64,000 nt of DNA from Stachybotrys elegans (GCA_020746835.1 JAGPNK010000010.1:1364001-1428000); one strand, 5' to 3'; counted from the first letter of the stretch, positions 11,088 through 22,980 are shown. Numbers and translations are program-made. Notes: generated from the letters alone by a model not told the origin.

Positions 11088-11959
11088 ATGATTCGAAATG
11101 TTCGACGATCCGCACAAGTCGCCGATGACACAATGATGCATATACTTCCCTTTGTTGACGATGACGACACTGGAAACGATGGTGACGTTGAAGACGTTGA
11201 GGAAATAGAGGAAGTTGAGGAAGTGGAGGAGGAAGAAGAGAAGGAGGAGGGGGAGGGTGAGGAGGAAGAGGAGGAAAATGAAGAGGAGGAAAATGAAGAG
11301 GAGGGAAGCGAAGAGGAAGAAAGTGAAGAGGAAGAAAGTGAAGAGGGGGAGGAGGAGGAAGATTCTGGCTCTGGCTCCAGCTCCAGCGATAGTGACTCGA
11401 GCTCTAGCGACTCCAGCGACTCGGAATCCGAACAAGAGCCCGAAGAACCCGAGGAGGTTAACAACCCCGATACAACCGGCTCACCGTCGATCTCACAACC
11501 ACCTCTGCCCTCTATTACAGAGTCGCCCTCAACTCAGCCATCACAAGTTGTTTCCACGAGATCTCTTAGATTTCTAAACCCTTCCTCAGAGCTTCAACCG
11601 CCAGCATTGCCTACGACAACCGCTATATTAGCGACCTCTGCACTGCCAATATTTGCCCCAACATCGTTCGAAACGAGGACAAGCTCATTACAAAGTGCGA
11701 CGAGCAGCGCTGCGGTCCTCTTACCAGTGCCGGGACAGGCCCCTCAACGGAATGAGGTTGAGACTCCAGAGCGTGTCGAATCCGTCGGTGCAACAGTGGT
11801 CATGTCGGGTGTGGACGTGATGGTTGCGGGCATTCTCGGAGGGCTGCGTAAGTTAATTCCACATCATGACAATGTATCAGCTAACACGACGCAGTCGCGC
11901 TTGTCATCCTCGTCACCATAGTCTGGCACCGCTATAAGGCCAGTGCAAAGCGGAATTGA
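11088..11959 (+). CDS. Acidic-repeat protein with a C-terminal membrane segment
   Basis: Two exons, from the first ATG at 11088 to 11847 and 11895-11959 (47-bp intron), 274 aa. The frame stays open upstream to about 11022 without an ATG, so an extra 5' exon is possible. Order of regions: a short basic N-terminus, an almost uninterrupted Glu-rich block (about residues 25-105) encoded partly by a 15-bp tandem repeat, a Ser/Asp-rich block, a Ser/Thr/Pro-rich stretch, then a hydrophobic segment created across the intron (VMVAGILGGLLALVILVTIV) and a short basic tail. That layout resembles a single-pass protein with a Ser/Thr-rich ectodomain, as in fungal wall sensors, but no signal peptide is seen in this model. 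No family recognised. Confidence 0.6.
11268..11342 (+). repeat. Coding minisatellite, five 15-bp units
   Basis: Five consecutive 15-bp units (11268-11282, 11283-11297, 11298-11312, 11313-11327, 11328-11342). Units 1 and 2 are identical, units 4 and 5 are identical, and unit 3 is intermediate. Each encodes five residues of the form EE(E/G)(N/S)E. Purine-rich, roughly GAG/GAA sequence continues on both sides. Confidence 0.9.
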
Positions 11960-13056
11960 GGTCTCGAGTGGAAGCCATTGCCGGCCGACACAAGCCAGTT
12001 GATATAAAACGGCAACACCGCCTATCGCAGTTCTCGGGCTGGCGTAAATTCTCAATCTGATCCTCTCATTACAGCAGGTTCCTAAACCAATTGAAGCCTC
12101 GGTTCCGAGGCACACGAGTGTACAACAAATTGTGAACAAGATACAAGACAGACGGATATAAGGGCGCAAATTCAGAGGATGGAGTACATAACACATTCAG
12201 CCATATAAAAAGTTCGAACATGTACATATTCATACAATTCTATTAGAGCACGTTACATTGCGCAGCCGCTCTTGGCATTTGAAGACTTGTAGGCGCACAG
12301 TTTCAAGACTGGCGATGGGGCTGCGGAAGACCTTAAGCACTGGCCAGCCGGCATAGCGACTGAGTAAGTAGCAGAGGCTCAACAAGACCGACGCAGATAG
12401 TCTGCCATTGCTTCTGTCTGAGACACCGAGGCCTGGCGGGAGACGTCTTGAGTCTATTAGAATCAAGCTTCTTCTTGCTGGTTTATTAAGATAGCTGTTC
12501 ATCCCAACGTCCTGCTAGAGGTTAAGCTACATCATTGCTTTCCAATCTCGCGCCACATTCCTGCATGTCAGGGCTCTGTCCCCATGTAAACATCTTTTTC
12601 AATGACACCCTGGTTGGTCACCAACCCCATGGTAGAAATGTAAATACATACCCCTCTAAGGTGCTTCTAAGAACGGATACAACGTTGCATCGTGATCACG
12701 TCTCGTCTTGCATCTTGTTGGCACGAATATGTTTCCAAAAATGACTGCTTGCATACACCTCGTCTTTGAACAGCAAGGGTGTTTCACCGACATGTGATTG
12801 GCAGTACTTATCTGCTTATCGTCACACGAGGCAACCATCTTCCCGTTTCGAGTCAAAGGGCCTTTGATTCTAGGGTATGTTTGTAAACCAACGGATTCGA
12901 TGCCAAGACATGCTGACAACCAACACCGCCATACCCGTTGGTTGGACTTTGTTGCCAACGCTCGCACGCTTCTGGTGCTACTCCTCAACTAAATTCTCTC
13001 ACCACTTTCTTTCTACACCATCATTTTTCTATCCTTCGCTAGCCACATGGTCGAAT
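11960..13056. other. Gene-free stretch
   Basis: About 1.1 kb upstream of the P450 gene. Only short frames without recognisable content. A pyrimidine-rich leader (about 12985-13045) precedes the P450 start. Confidence 0.4.
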
Positions 13057-14858
13057 ATGGCGTGGTTTACCCTGTTGTCCACAACCGGAGCTTTGCTGTG
13101 TACTGTATTTTGTTACGCCATTCGAGTCACATATATCCATCGGTGTAAGATCAATGAGCTCCGCAAACAGGGCATGGTAAGCTACCAACTGGCCTCGGCA
13201 CGTCGCCCAGAACTGACAGGATACAGCCAATGCCAAAGTGGAACTGGGTCACTGGCCACCTCCTCGTGTTGCAGAAGTATCTTGATCGCATTCCTACAGG
13301 CGCTTCTGTGGTGCTTGCTCTGAGCGAGCTTGCCAGAGAAGAATTCCCCGATACTGAGGCTTTCCTCTTGGATGTCTGGCCAATATATCCTCCGCAACTG
13401 GTTGTGTTTGGACCCGAGATTTGCAACCAAATATGCAACAAATACAACCTCCCGAAGCCAGATATAGCTTCCAAAATGATGAGGCCAATATCTGGTGGTC
13501 CCGATCTAGTTACAATGAATGGCGACGAGTGGAAATACTGGAGATCCATATTTAACCCCGGATTTAGTACCGGAGCAATGGCTGACAATGTTTCACATAT
13601 CATCGATTCAGTACTGGTATTCCGCGAAAAGCTGGTGGAAAGAATCGGGAAAGGAATGTTCTCATTGGACGAATTTGCGACTCAGCTTACCACGGAGGTC
13701 ATTCTGAAGGTCACACTGTAAGCACTCGCAGGAGCTATCTTGGAAGTGCGTCACCACTGACTGAACAGTGATGACGATTCACATTACCAGAGATCACCTC
13801 ATATCCTCATCAGTGCCCTCAGACGGATCATGGACTGGCATTCATTCTGGGATCCTCGTATACGTTTGAACCCTCTACGGCCTTTGGTTCAGACATACAA
13901 CAGTCGAATCATGACTTCGTATATCCGGGGAGTGTTGGAGAAGCATTTCCAAGAAGCGAAAGGAAAAAACGCACAAGATGCAGCAGCGACACCGAAGCTA
14001 CCCAAGTCCGTTATTGCGTTGGCATTGAAAGCATATTCGGCCGACAAGGGTGCAGACCAAGTTCTCCAGCAAAACCACTTGGATGACGGATTCGCTGAAT
14101 ACGCTACATGGCAAATTCGAGTTTTCCTTCTTGCTGGAACGGATACGACTGCGTCGATGCTTGTCTATGTCTACCACGTGCTGGAAAAATATCCACAATG
14201 GCTGCACAGGTTACGCCAAGAATTTGACGAAGTCTTTGGTCCCAACCAGGCCGAAACGGCAGCTTTGCTTAAGAAGAACCCTAGTCTTCTCAACAACTGC
14301 AAGGCGACAGTGGCGGTTATTAAGGAGACGTTGCGACTCTACGTGCCAGCCGGGACAGTACGAGACAGTCTTCCAGGCACAGTGGTCACAGATCTTCACG
14401 GCAATGCGTACCCTGTGGACTATATTGGGGCCAATGTTCTGCATCAGGCATTGCATCTCAATTCCCGGGTGTGGCCTCGAGCTGACGAATTCTTGCCAGA
14501 GCGCTTTTTGGTAGAGCCTGGCCACGAGCTGTACCCAAATCCTGATGCCTTCCGGCCCTTTGAACACGGGTCCAGGAATTGTATTGGTCAGACTCTGGTT
14601 TGGAATGAACTAAAGCTTGCAGTAATCTTAACATGCAGAGATCTCGAGATTAGGGATGCCTACCAGGAATTTGATGCTGAAGTCGAGAAGAGGATGGGCA
14701 TGGTGAGCAAACTAAAGAGATATATATTTGGTCAGTCCACAATCACACTGAACGGGGAAAGGGCTTTTCAGACGGACACGAGCGGCATGCATGCTGCCAA
14801 CGGGTATCCCTGCTACGTCAGTTGGGCCAAGCAAGGTTCTGACGAGGATTCCATGTAG
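13057..14858 (+). CDS. Cytochrome P450 monooxygenase
   Basis: Three exons (13057-13176, 13227-13717, 13769-14858; introns 50 and 51 bp), 566 aa. The N-terminal hydrophobic helix (residues about 3-27) anchors it in the ER membrane. The I-helix oxygen-binding motif AGTDTT is at 326-331 and the K-helix ExxR pair at E390 and R393. The heme loop FEHGSRNCIG has the thiolate Cys475. The region after the anchor (PMPKWNWVTGHLLVLQKY) resembles the StcS/AflN (CYP59) type of secondary-metabolism P450s; the CYP family is a guess. Together with the OYE, EthD and O-methyltransferase genes it suggests oxidation of an aromatic metabolite, although 3.3 kb and an unrelated gene separate it from the methyltransferase. 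Confidence 0.92.
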
Positions 14859-15427
14859 TCAGAATAATTATCGATATCTCCCTATTAATTGCAAAGGTGA
14901 TCCGAGCCTGAGTGCAAGTCAGTCCACAGGAATGACAGGCAATTAGGCGCGTTCAGCTATATCATCCGATGAAAAGATGAGTATGAATAGTCGCGATGAT
15001 TTCAGGTAGATCGATATGTTCCAGACGCGTCAGCCAGCATCTGAGGGACGGGGTAAGAAGGGCCCCCTGCCAGGTTGTGGCTGTAGACCTTTGTAAGGTA
15101 GGCAGAGCTAGATGCTTGTATAGCCCGAGAGCTCTTCAATGAAGATGATAAGGTGCTAAATATGATACGGGTGTATTTCGGAAGATTATACGCCTCATCC
15201 CTGCCGCCAGGAGTCGAGACCCAATGATTGGGCCGTATCTGCAGCCCCACGACGACGTCTGGGTGTCGACCCCTTATCCACCACATGTGCCTTTGCTGGC
15301 GTGGCTGAGTCTTTGCCTGACTCTGTCCCATCTGGTTGTTGCCTTTGTCGCTCGGTTGTACTCTCTTCTTGTTTCACTGTCCCCGTCTGTGACTATTGCC
15401 TCCATCAACCGACTATTCCACATTAAG
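14859..15427. other. Intergenic / NLR leader
   Basis: Holds the P450 3' end and the promoter of the first NLR gene. An in-frame ATG lies at 15224, so 15224-15427 may be coding (a hydrophobic N-terminal extension) or a CT-rich leader. Confidence 0.4.
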
Positions 15428-18400
15428 ATGCGCAAGAAAATCCGACAGCAAATTCGCGATTTGCGATCAAATCTGCCCTCACGACCGCAAGCCGCCGTTG
15501 CCACGTGGAACCCTACATCATCGCAAGGAAGAGCCAGTCCAAATGCATCATCCGGCACAAGTGCCGCATCTGCTGGTCATGAAATTTCTGGCAGCACAGA
15601 AGTTTCCAACGCGCATGCAGGCCCAATCCCGGGTGACCTCTCCGCCTCAAGCAACTGTTCTGCCAGCAATGGCACACCTGGGCCCGACCTGTGGAAGGAG
15701 GCCATGGAGGAGCTGAAAAGAAATTGCACCAAGGACTGGTCCTGGATCGAGGACAACTTCCCCGGCGACGCCTTGCTTGCCGTCCCCGCAGGCGAGTCTA
15801 TCAACCAACTCATCGATCTCGTGGGCAGCATGATAAAGAAGAGCCAATCAGAAAGCTGGCAGCAAAATTTGAAAGTGTTTGGAAAGGAAGTGAAGCTCAA
15901 TGACGTGGCTAGCAACACCATCACTTGGCTTAACAAATTTATAGCCGTTGGAGACACCGCGGTTCAGTATGATCCTGCCCACGCAGCACTCCCGTGGGCG
16001 CTCTTCCGGTTTATCCTTCAAAGCGCGGTAGCCATGGATGAACGAATGAAGGCATCATTGGTAGTGGCGGAAAGGGCAAGTCGACTGGTTCATCGCTGTC
16101 GGATTTATGAGATAATGTTCCTTGAAGAAACAGGAGAACTGGACAAGGAATTGATTACCGACCTCAGGCGGAGACTGATTGAACTCTATTCTATGCTTCT
16201 GCAAATGCTTGCAAGCACCGGCAGATTCATGCAAAAGAATCGCCTCGGGTCCGTTGTCGACGCAATCTTGGACCCAGAGCACGGTTCGAAGCTGCTTCAG
16301 GATCTTGACTGGAACGAGGCAGAGTTGGATAAGCAGGCGAACATCTGCGATGCTCGTCACAGGTTCAACACCAACAGGAAGCTGTTAACGCTTCTTGATC
16401 TGCAAGAACCGATATTGCGCACGGACGAAAACGTCACGGCGATGCTCGAGACTCTGAATGCTGGCGAGATGGCAAGCATCCGAAGGTGGATTTCGACCAC
16501 GGCGTATGGCCAACACCATGATCTCATACGGACACGGCGAGTCGAGGAGACTGGGGGTTGGGTTTTGAAGACGGCTGAGTTTGTTGAGTGGCAGAGATGC
16601 CCGGAATCATCCGTTTTCTGGCTACGAGGAACCGGTATGTTCTCTTCCTGTCGAGTTGATGTGGTTCCATGACTCACATTTGGTGGTAGCTGGTACCGGC
16701 AAAACATATTGCACCTCGCGCGTCATTGATGAGTTGGAGAGCACCCTTGCCAAGAGTCATACAAATGAGGGGTTGGCATTCTTCTACTCGAGTCATGCCG
16801 AGAGAGACCGCGGGGATTGCTTGATGGTGCTGCGAAGCTTTGTTCGTCAACTAAGTGCGCCTGCAGGGGCCCAAGGCTTCTTGCACCGAGACCTACGAGA
16901 ACTTCACAGGCGGTCTATTGAAAGAGAGTCGCAGTGGACGATTGCCTTGTGCGTTGAATGGTTGACCAAGCTGGTGGGATTCTACCATCGCACGACCCTG
17001 GTGCTCGACGCACTGGATGAGTGTCCCTACGACCAACGCCGTGAACTGCTCAACACACTCATATTACTGGCAAAACCCGAGAGGCGCGTGAAGATTTTCA
17101 TCACGAGCCGGCCCGAAGGGGATATCCGACGCCGGCTAATCAATTTGCCCAACGTCGAGATATCGGCCGACCGTAACTCGGAAGACGTCGCAAAATTGGT
17201 AGAGACCAGTCTCGACACTAGCGATCCGAGCTCCGCAGACTATTGGAGCGATGCACTTGAGAGTGATCCTAGTCTCAAAGATGAGATCAGGAATACTCTC
17301 ATCAAACGCCACGAGGGCATGTTCCAGTGGGCCTGGTTACAGATACAGGGCTTGCGACAACTTGGAGACGCCATGGGAATACGCGAGCGACTGGGCAGGC
17401 TTCCCGAAGATCTCGACAAGACTTATGAAGAAATATACCAGCGGATTGAGAGATTCCCTTCGCATATAAGAGAGCGTACGCTACGGGCCTTGAAGTGGGT
17501 ATTCGAAGCCGAGGAGCCCCTTACCACACGGCAGCTTCTAGATGCGGTGTGCATCGATGTGGAAGCAGAATCACTTTCCTGCTCGCATAACACGACCGAA
17601 AGAGACTTGCACGAGTGGTGTGCTAACCTATTGAGACTTGACATGCATGGCTGGCAAGGTCCTACTTGGCGAGCGTCTCATTTTTCCGTTGTCGAGTTTT
17701 TTAGGAAGGCGAATGTCCTGGGCGATATTGGATGCTTCATGGCAAGCGCACAGCTGGTGCTGTTTTTATCGCTCCCGATTGGCGGAGATGAACATTACGC
17801 AAACCCTACACAGCATGACGACCAAGTAGGCGCACCGAGCAAGAAACTGGCACCGCACAGAAACTTTCTAGCCGAGGACGGCCTTTACTATCGGTATACG
17901 ACCAAATACTGGGTAAGGCATGTGCAAAAGCAGAATCAGCCCTCTGTGGATACAAGCAAGGAGCCTTTGGCCAGGCTTGCCCGCCTTCTCAGAAGGTTTC
18001 TCGGGCTGCCACTACGAAGTAGCCCGCACTACCGCGCATGGCTCCTGAGCAATGTAGGGGGGTTTCATATGGCGACAGAATGGGTATCTAAGAAGAAGAT
18101 GTGGCCCTGTGAAGCATCAGTCATCGGGGCCTCTCGCCTTGGGCTGATGCACCTGGTCGGCAAGGCCTGGTGGGAAGATGCCGGCAACGGACTCCTGCAG
18201 GTCACGAATGCGGACAATGAGTGTCTCTTGACTCTTGCTGTGCGCTCTGGGGCCGTGGCCTTGTGCGAGTTTCTTTTAGGCCAAGGTTTACCAGTCAATT
18301 CTTGTGCAGAGAACATGGGGGCACTCTTGTTGGCTGCGGCGGAGAATCTCGACATGGCCATGGTGAATCTGCTTCTGAGTCGAGGGGCAGACGTACATCA

Positions 18401-19448
18401 GCGGCCACATGGGCGCCCTACTGTACTGAGTGCTATTGCTGGTTTCAGCAGGATAGACACCTCGAGATCGATTTCGGTTGCTCTCGAAATTCTTGACAGC
18501 CTTCTTGCAGCTGGCGCGGATCCGAACCAGCAGGCAGATATATTTGGCAATGCGCTGATTGCAGCGGCGATAAACGGCAATCTATCTATGGTCGACCGCC
18601 TTCTTGCCGCTGGTGCAGATCCGAACCAGAAAGTAGGCAGAATTGGCAGTGCACTGGCTGCAGCGGCCTCATGGGACGATTTACCTATGATTGACCGCCT
18701 TCTTGCAGCTGGTGCAGATCCAAGCCAACAACTACAAGAAGGTGAATTGTCTGGTAGTGCACTAGTTGTTGCAGCCTCGCGTGGTCACATTCAGGCTGTT
18801 GATCGATTGCTTATAGCCGGGGCAGATCCAAACCAGCAGCTGCACGCATGCATATACGGCAGTCCGCTGGCTGCGGCAGCGCTGGGGGGCCATTTATATA
18901 CAATACACCGACTTCTTGCAGCTGGTGCAGATCCAAACCAGCAGCTGCAGGTAGGCGGATATGGCAGTGCACTGGCTGCAGCAGCATATCACTGTAAAGA
19001 CTCACGAGCCGAGGTCATGGAAACCCTTCTCAAAGCTGGAGCAGACCCCAACAGGCAACTGGATATCTACCCAGGAAATGCCCTCATTGCCTCGGCTCTT
19101 TCCAACGCCCCTTTCCGTACCGCCAAGATCCTACTTAATTATGGCGCTCAAGCTGACGTGACCACTGGTGTCGGCCTTTTGCGAACGCCCCTCATAGCAG
19201 CTGCTTTTAGGGGCGCCCTGACGACTGTCCAGCTCCTGATCAGCTCTGGAGCTCAGATCAATCGAATTGTCCCCGGTGGTGCGTTTCGCACTGCTCTTGA
19301 AGCATCACAGGCGGAAGTAACAGCGCAATACTTTCCCAATCAGTTCATGCCTTCACACGTCTGGGACGAGCGTGAGCTTGCTAAGGCTAAAGCTGAGACG
19401 CGACACTGGCTTATACAGAATGGAGCATTGTTGGAAGGGGGTCAGTGA
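15428..19448 (+). CDS. NACHT-ankyrin NLR-like protein (first of two)
   Basis: Two exons, 15428-16634 and 16690-19448 (55-bp intron inside the Walker A region), 1321 aa. Starting at the in-frame ATG 15224 would add 68 residues. Order: a basic, Ser-rich N-terminus; an all-helical region from about residue 90 resembling the NACHT-NTPase N-terminal domain of fungal STAND proteins; a NACHT domain with P-loop AGTGKT (about 403-408), Walker B TLVLDALDECP and sensor FITSRPEGD; a winged-helix-like stretch; then ankyrin repeats from about residue 910 to the end. Several repeats share the core LLAAGADPNQQL. Fungal NLRs of this plan are thought to oligomerise on sensing non-self and trigger a cell-death or defence effector. 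The effector is not identifiable here. Cytosolic. Confidence 0.9.
18487..19050 (+). repeat. Highly similar ankyrin units in the first NLR
   Basis: About six successive units of roughly 96-114 bp carry the same core (LLAAGADPNQQ with small changes). The DNA of neighbouring cores is nearly identical; the run coding for LLAAGADP recurs almost unchanged near 18700 and 18910. Flanking ankyrin units upstream (18215-18480) and downstream (after 19070) are much more divergent. Confidence 0.75.
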
Positions 19449-19623
19449 ATACAAATACAAGAAAGTCTATCTTCGCATGGTATGCAGATGTGTCCCCATT
19501 GCATCATTGCAATATTAAAAGTCGAATCCATCATCTTCTCCCAGCACCCTGCATTTGATACCAACATCATTGACTGCGACTAAGAGCAGTTCATTTGTTG
19601 CGAAGCATACGTACTCTCCTTAC

Positions 19624-21461
19624 CTAAAACGGAACAGGAATATTTCTCTCCAGATGCCCTCGCCAGGTCGGAAGTGTGCGCTTGTATTTGGTATCCGACG
19701 CCCGCTGGAGGTGCTCGATTGCACTGCCCCATTTCACCAGTTCCGCCTCTGCAAACTCCGTCTGCATAATCCCCAGACCATACGGCATGCCAGAATCCTC
19801 GTGTATGCCAGCAGGCAGTGTAATCATCGGGTATCCGGCCTGTGCGGCAATCTGATACGTCTGGCCGACATCTGGTGGTACGAGAAGCCCAGAGAGCTTC
19901 ATTCCGTTGTGGTTGAGTGCATCGTTGATCCCTTTCCGCGTCGATGACTGACAAAACTCCAAAGCCTGCCAGTATTCTTCATCTTGGATGCCCTTGGTCT
20001 CCATGGATACCAGGAAGCCATCCTGTCCCGAGTAAAATGCTGGGTGTCCCAACGGCCAGGGGTTGCCGCCCTCGGTCCCGTCGTTGTCGTAGTTGTACCG
20101 AACAATGTCCTCGAGCGTACGTATACTGGTGTTGTTGAGCTCGGTGAGGTAGCTGTGGATGTTGTTGTAAAAGTCAACTTTGATGTAGGTATATTCGGAC
20201 TCGTTGGGGAACCCTCGCGTTGTGCCCCAGTCCCAATTCCAGCCGTCTGGGCTGACGAGGGTTTCGTAGTTTGTGATTTCCGTCTCGTTGATGATGGTCG
20301 CACCGGCTGCCTCGATCATGCCAACCAACTCGACGAGTGCTCGTTGCTGGGCTTCGTCGGCGTATACCCAGAAGCTGTTCCAGGGAAGACCAAATACGGC
20401 CCCTTTCAGGGCACACTTTGTGGTAAGGAATTGCGCGTAACCTCCTTCGGGTGTGCGACCCTCCTGGGCCAACGTGTAGTTGTCGTTGGGGTCAACGCCG
20501 TAGATTGCGTCGAGGACGTAGACGGCGTCTCGAAACGTGCGGGCAAAGGTGCCGACAGAATCTTGATGCTCGCTCTCGGGAACGACGCCGGCTCTCGACG
20601 TAAGACCAACCGTGGGCTTGACTCCGACAACAGCATTTCTCATGGCGGGATGGATGACTTGTTCGCCGTTAGAAGAGACTCAAGCAGCAGCAGAACTGCG
20701 CCGGAATGGTCTTGGACTCACCGCTTCCGTCAGTCTCAGTTCCGAGGGCGAAGGGGATTACGTTTGCGCCCACGGCAACACCACTTCCTGTGCTGCTGCC
20801 GCCAGGGTTGACCGTTAGGTTGTACGCACTGCGGCACTGTCCTGCGACGGCGGAGTAGCCTTCCGAGTAGTTGTTGCTCCGCATGTCGGCCCATTCGCTC
20901 AGGGATGCCTTGCCGAGCAGCACGGCACCAGCCGTTCGCAGCTTGGAGAGGACGAAGGCGTCGCGAGGGACAATGCTACCGAGTAATGCCCAGCTCCCTG
21001 CCGTCGTCTCCATCGAGTCTTTGCTGGCTATGTTATCCTTAACAATGAAGGGGATACCGTGAAGCGGCCCGCGAACTTCCCCATTCGCCCTTTCTCTGTC
21101 TCTTGCAGCGGCGATGGCGAATACGTCAGCATTGACTTGCATGATGGAGCTGCATCGCATTAGTCTCTTTGAACATGATGCGCTTACTCCCGACACTTGG
21201 GGCTGCAGACTTAATGTAAGGAGCAGTCTGGTAGTTCCTAAGCAAATAACATGTCACCAATTGGGTCGACGTCAAGTTATCATGCGTCATGGCATGCTGC
21301 ATTTCGTCGATTGTCGCCTCCTCGAGCTCGAAGCCGAAACACTCGGGCATGGGGAACAGATCCGATGTGCCGACATTTTCGAGTATCGGCCGTCCGACCG
21401 GCACCTCGGGGAAGGCCAAGGCGGCCGCAAGAAGGCCTGAGATCGGCCAGATGAATCGCAT
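19624..21461 (-). CDS. Secreted amidase (amidase signature family)
   Basis: Three exons on the minus strand: 21461-21211, 21149-20722 and 20657-19624 (introns 61 and 64 bp), 570 aa. The splice after codon 83 uses a weak GTCTGC donor but restores the family sequence (YINSIMQVNADVFA). Residues 1-17 form a signal peptide (MRFIWPISGLLAAALAF). The Ser-cisSer-Lys triad is visible: K121 in IVKDN, the cis-Ser in PGGSSTGSG, and nucleophile S226 in TETDGSV. Several potential N-glycosylation sites occur. The family hydrolyses amide bonds in diverse small molecules; the substrate is unknown. The gene is convergent with the first NLR and divergent from the gasdermin-like gene, but no functional link is implied by the sequence. 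Confidence 0.9.
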
Positions 21462-22076
21462 GACTCGACAATGTCACAGTAGCAATGGATGGGGAAGATC
21501 TTCCAATCGCACAGGAGCGGGGTTGCGTTTTTGTCTCAGGGTGAGTGGTAATCGAACCCATGCCAGATGGCTGTCTGTACATTCCATGTCGCATGCAATG
21601 TCAGCAGCTTCCCATGCACTCGACTCCAGTTCTGATACAATAATTATCGCACACAACCGGGTTGACCCCGTGGAGAAGCTAGTGTATATCCCCCGTAATC
21701 ATGCGCTTGCGGCGATACTCTGACGACAATGATACTAAAATAGCGATTGGTTTCAGTTCCGCCAAAGCTCTACCGATGATTGCGTGATCAGCCAATGTTT
21801 GGGTGAGATAGCCGCCAGGCCGGGGTCGATATCGATCGGCCCCTCCAAGTTCCCCGCCTCTTTGCATCGCGAGCCAGTTCAGAATCCTTTCGGCCAATCA
21901 AAGGGTTTCTGAATTTTCTGCACCATCCTGATGCGCGCATAAATAGACAGTCTCAAACGGAAAAGGGGGTTGCAATGAAAAGATTCAAAGGGCCCATGGA
22001 TTGCCCTGCACATCTGTGCAGTATCCCGTCTTTGCAATTTTATTTAAACCTCTTACACCACTGAATGATAGTCAAG
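21462..22076. other. Divergent intergenic region, amidase / gasdermin-like
   Basis: About 615 bp shared by two divergently transcribed genes. Contains a TATA-like element on the plus strand (21940-21946). A tRNA-like B-box match on the minus strand near 21545-21560 lacks the other tRNA parts. No gene seen. Confidence 0.5.
21940..21946 (+). promoter_or_regulatory. Putative TATA element of the gasdermin-like gene
   Basis: ATAAATA lies 131 bp upstream of the ATG at 22077, in an otherwise mixed sequence. Position is plausible for a core promoter with a short leader; no experimental support. Confidence 0.3.
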
Positions 22077-22980
22077 ATGGACAAGTGCTGGTTCGTCTTA
22101 AAGCAACGCCATATTTGTCCTCCAACCGACCACGAGGAGAATGGCCAAGTTAAACAGTCAGGTCCAATTTGCCTTGGCCATTTTCTCTCAGATCTTGGTT
22201 CCATGGACTACATGTTGAATCAATCTGGCCCAAATCCTTTCCCCCTCGATATGCCTATATATCGCACCCGGGAAGCTCTGACTTGGTACCGCAAAAAGGG
22301 CATAAATTATGAACTGTCCAACGAGCTCTCAGCTCCTATTGCAGCACTGGCAGGAATCACCGTCGAGGCCGGTGGGGGTGTTAGTCGGAAGAATATGCAC
22401 GAGGTCTCGGTGCACATTCCGGACGTCGAAACCATGACCATAAATCCAACAAGGAGCTACATCGGCCGCTGTTTGGAGGAGGAGTCTATTTCCGAGCATG
22501 TCCACAAGCGCAATATCAACCTAAAATGGTCCGTCTTTATTGTTACGGGCTTGAAAGTCATCAGAGGGGGGTTCAAAGGGGAGTCAACAGATGAAAAGGA
22601 ACACTCCGTCATGGCCAGTGTCGGCCTGTTCGTACTCCTATCCAGATTTCCCTTCGCTTCGCAGCTAACAGATCTCCAATAACAGTGATATACCTCTTAC
22701 GGCAAAAGAGGTGGGCAAGGTCAGCGTAAACCCCGCCGAGGCGAGTATCATGAGCTCCGAAAGCAGCAACGACTTCGTATGGGCGGTGAGGTTGGGCAAG
22801 ATCACCAAGGGATTGTTTGATTCGAAATGGACCGCAAGGACGTACTCGAAAGGGGCAGTGTTCGACACGACTGAAAAGACCACCGACATCGATGCGATGA
22901 TGGCCGCCGAGGGCATAGAGAACTATGAAATTCTGAGAGGAGAGCGGGCAGATGAAGAGGACATTCTGATAGTACTGTGA
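22077..22980 (+). CDS. Gasdermin-like protein (RCD-1 / HET-Q1-like)
   Basis: Two exons, 22077-22607 and 22672-22980 (64-bp intron, phase 0), 279 aa; an ATG four codons earlier is also in frame. The protein has the overall pattern I associate with fungal gasdermin-like proteins: N-terminal MDKCWFVLK, then GPICLGH and a PLDMPIYRT segment, a central Gly/Ala-rich beta-forming part, PTRSYIGRCLEEE, LKWSVFIVTGLKVIRGG, then DFVWAVRLGKITKGL near the C-terminus. After SKGAVFD comes a short acidic tail of about 35 residues, the position of the inhibitory C-terminal piece that proteolysis removes in characterised members. Those proteins form plasma-membrane pores that kill incompatible fungal cells. No subtilisin- or caspase-like partner gene is in the window, but NACHT-ankyrin NLR genes lie on both sides. 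Homology is recalled, not searched. Confidence 0.65.

Noticed and set aside
19984..20811. 275-codon plus frame antisense to the amidase
   Set aside because: It is an antisense shadow of a well-supported gene, with compositional bias expected from the opposite strand.
21541..21570. tRNA B-box-like match on the minus strand
   Set aside because: No A box, no anticodon or acceptor stem pairing around it.
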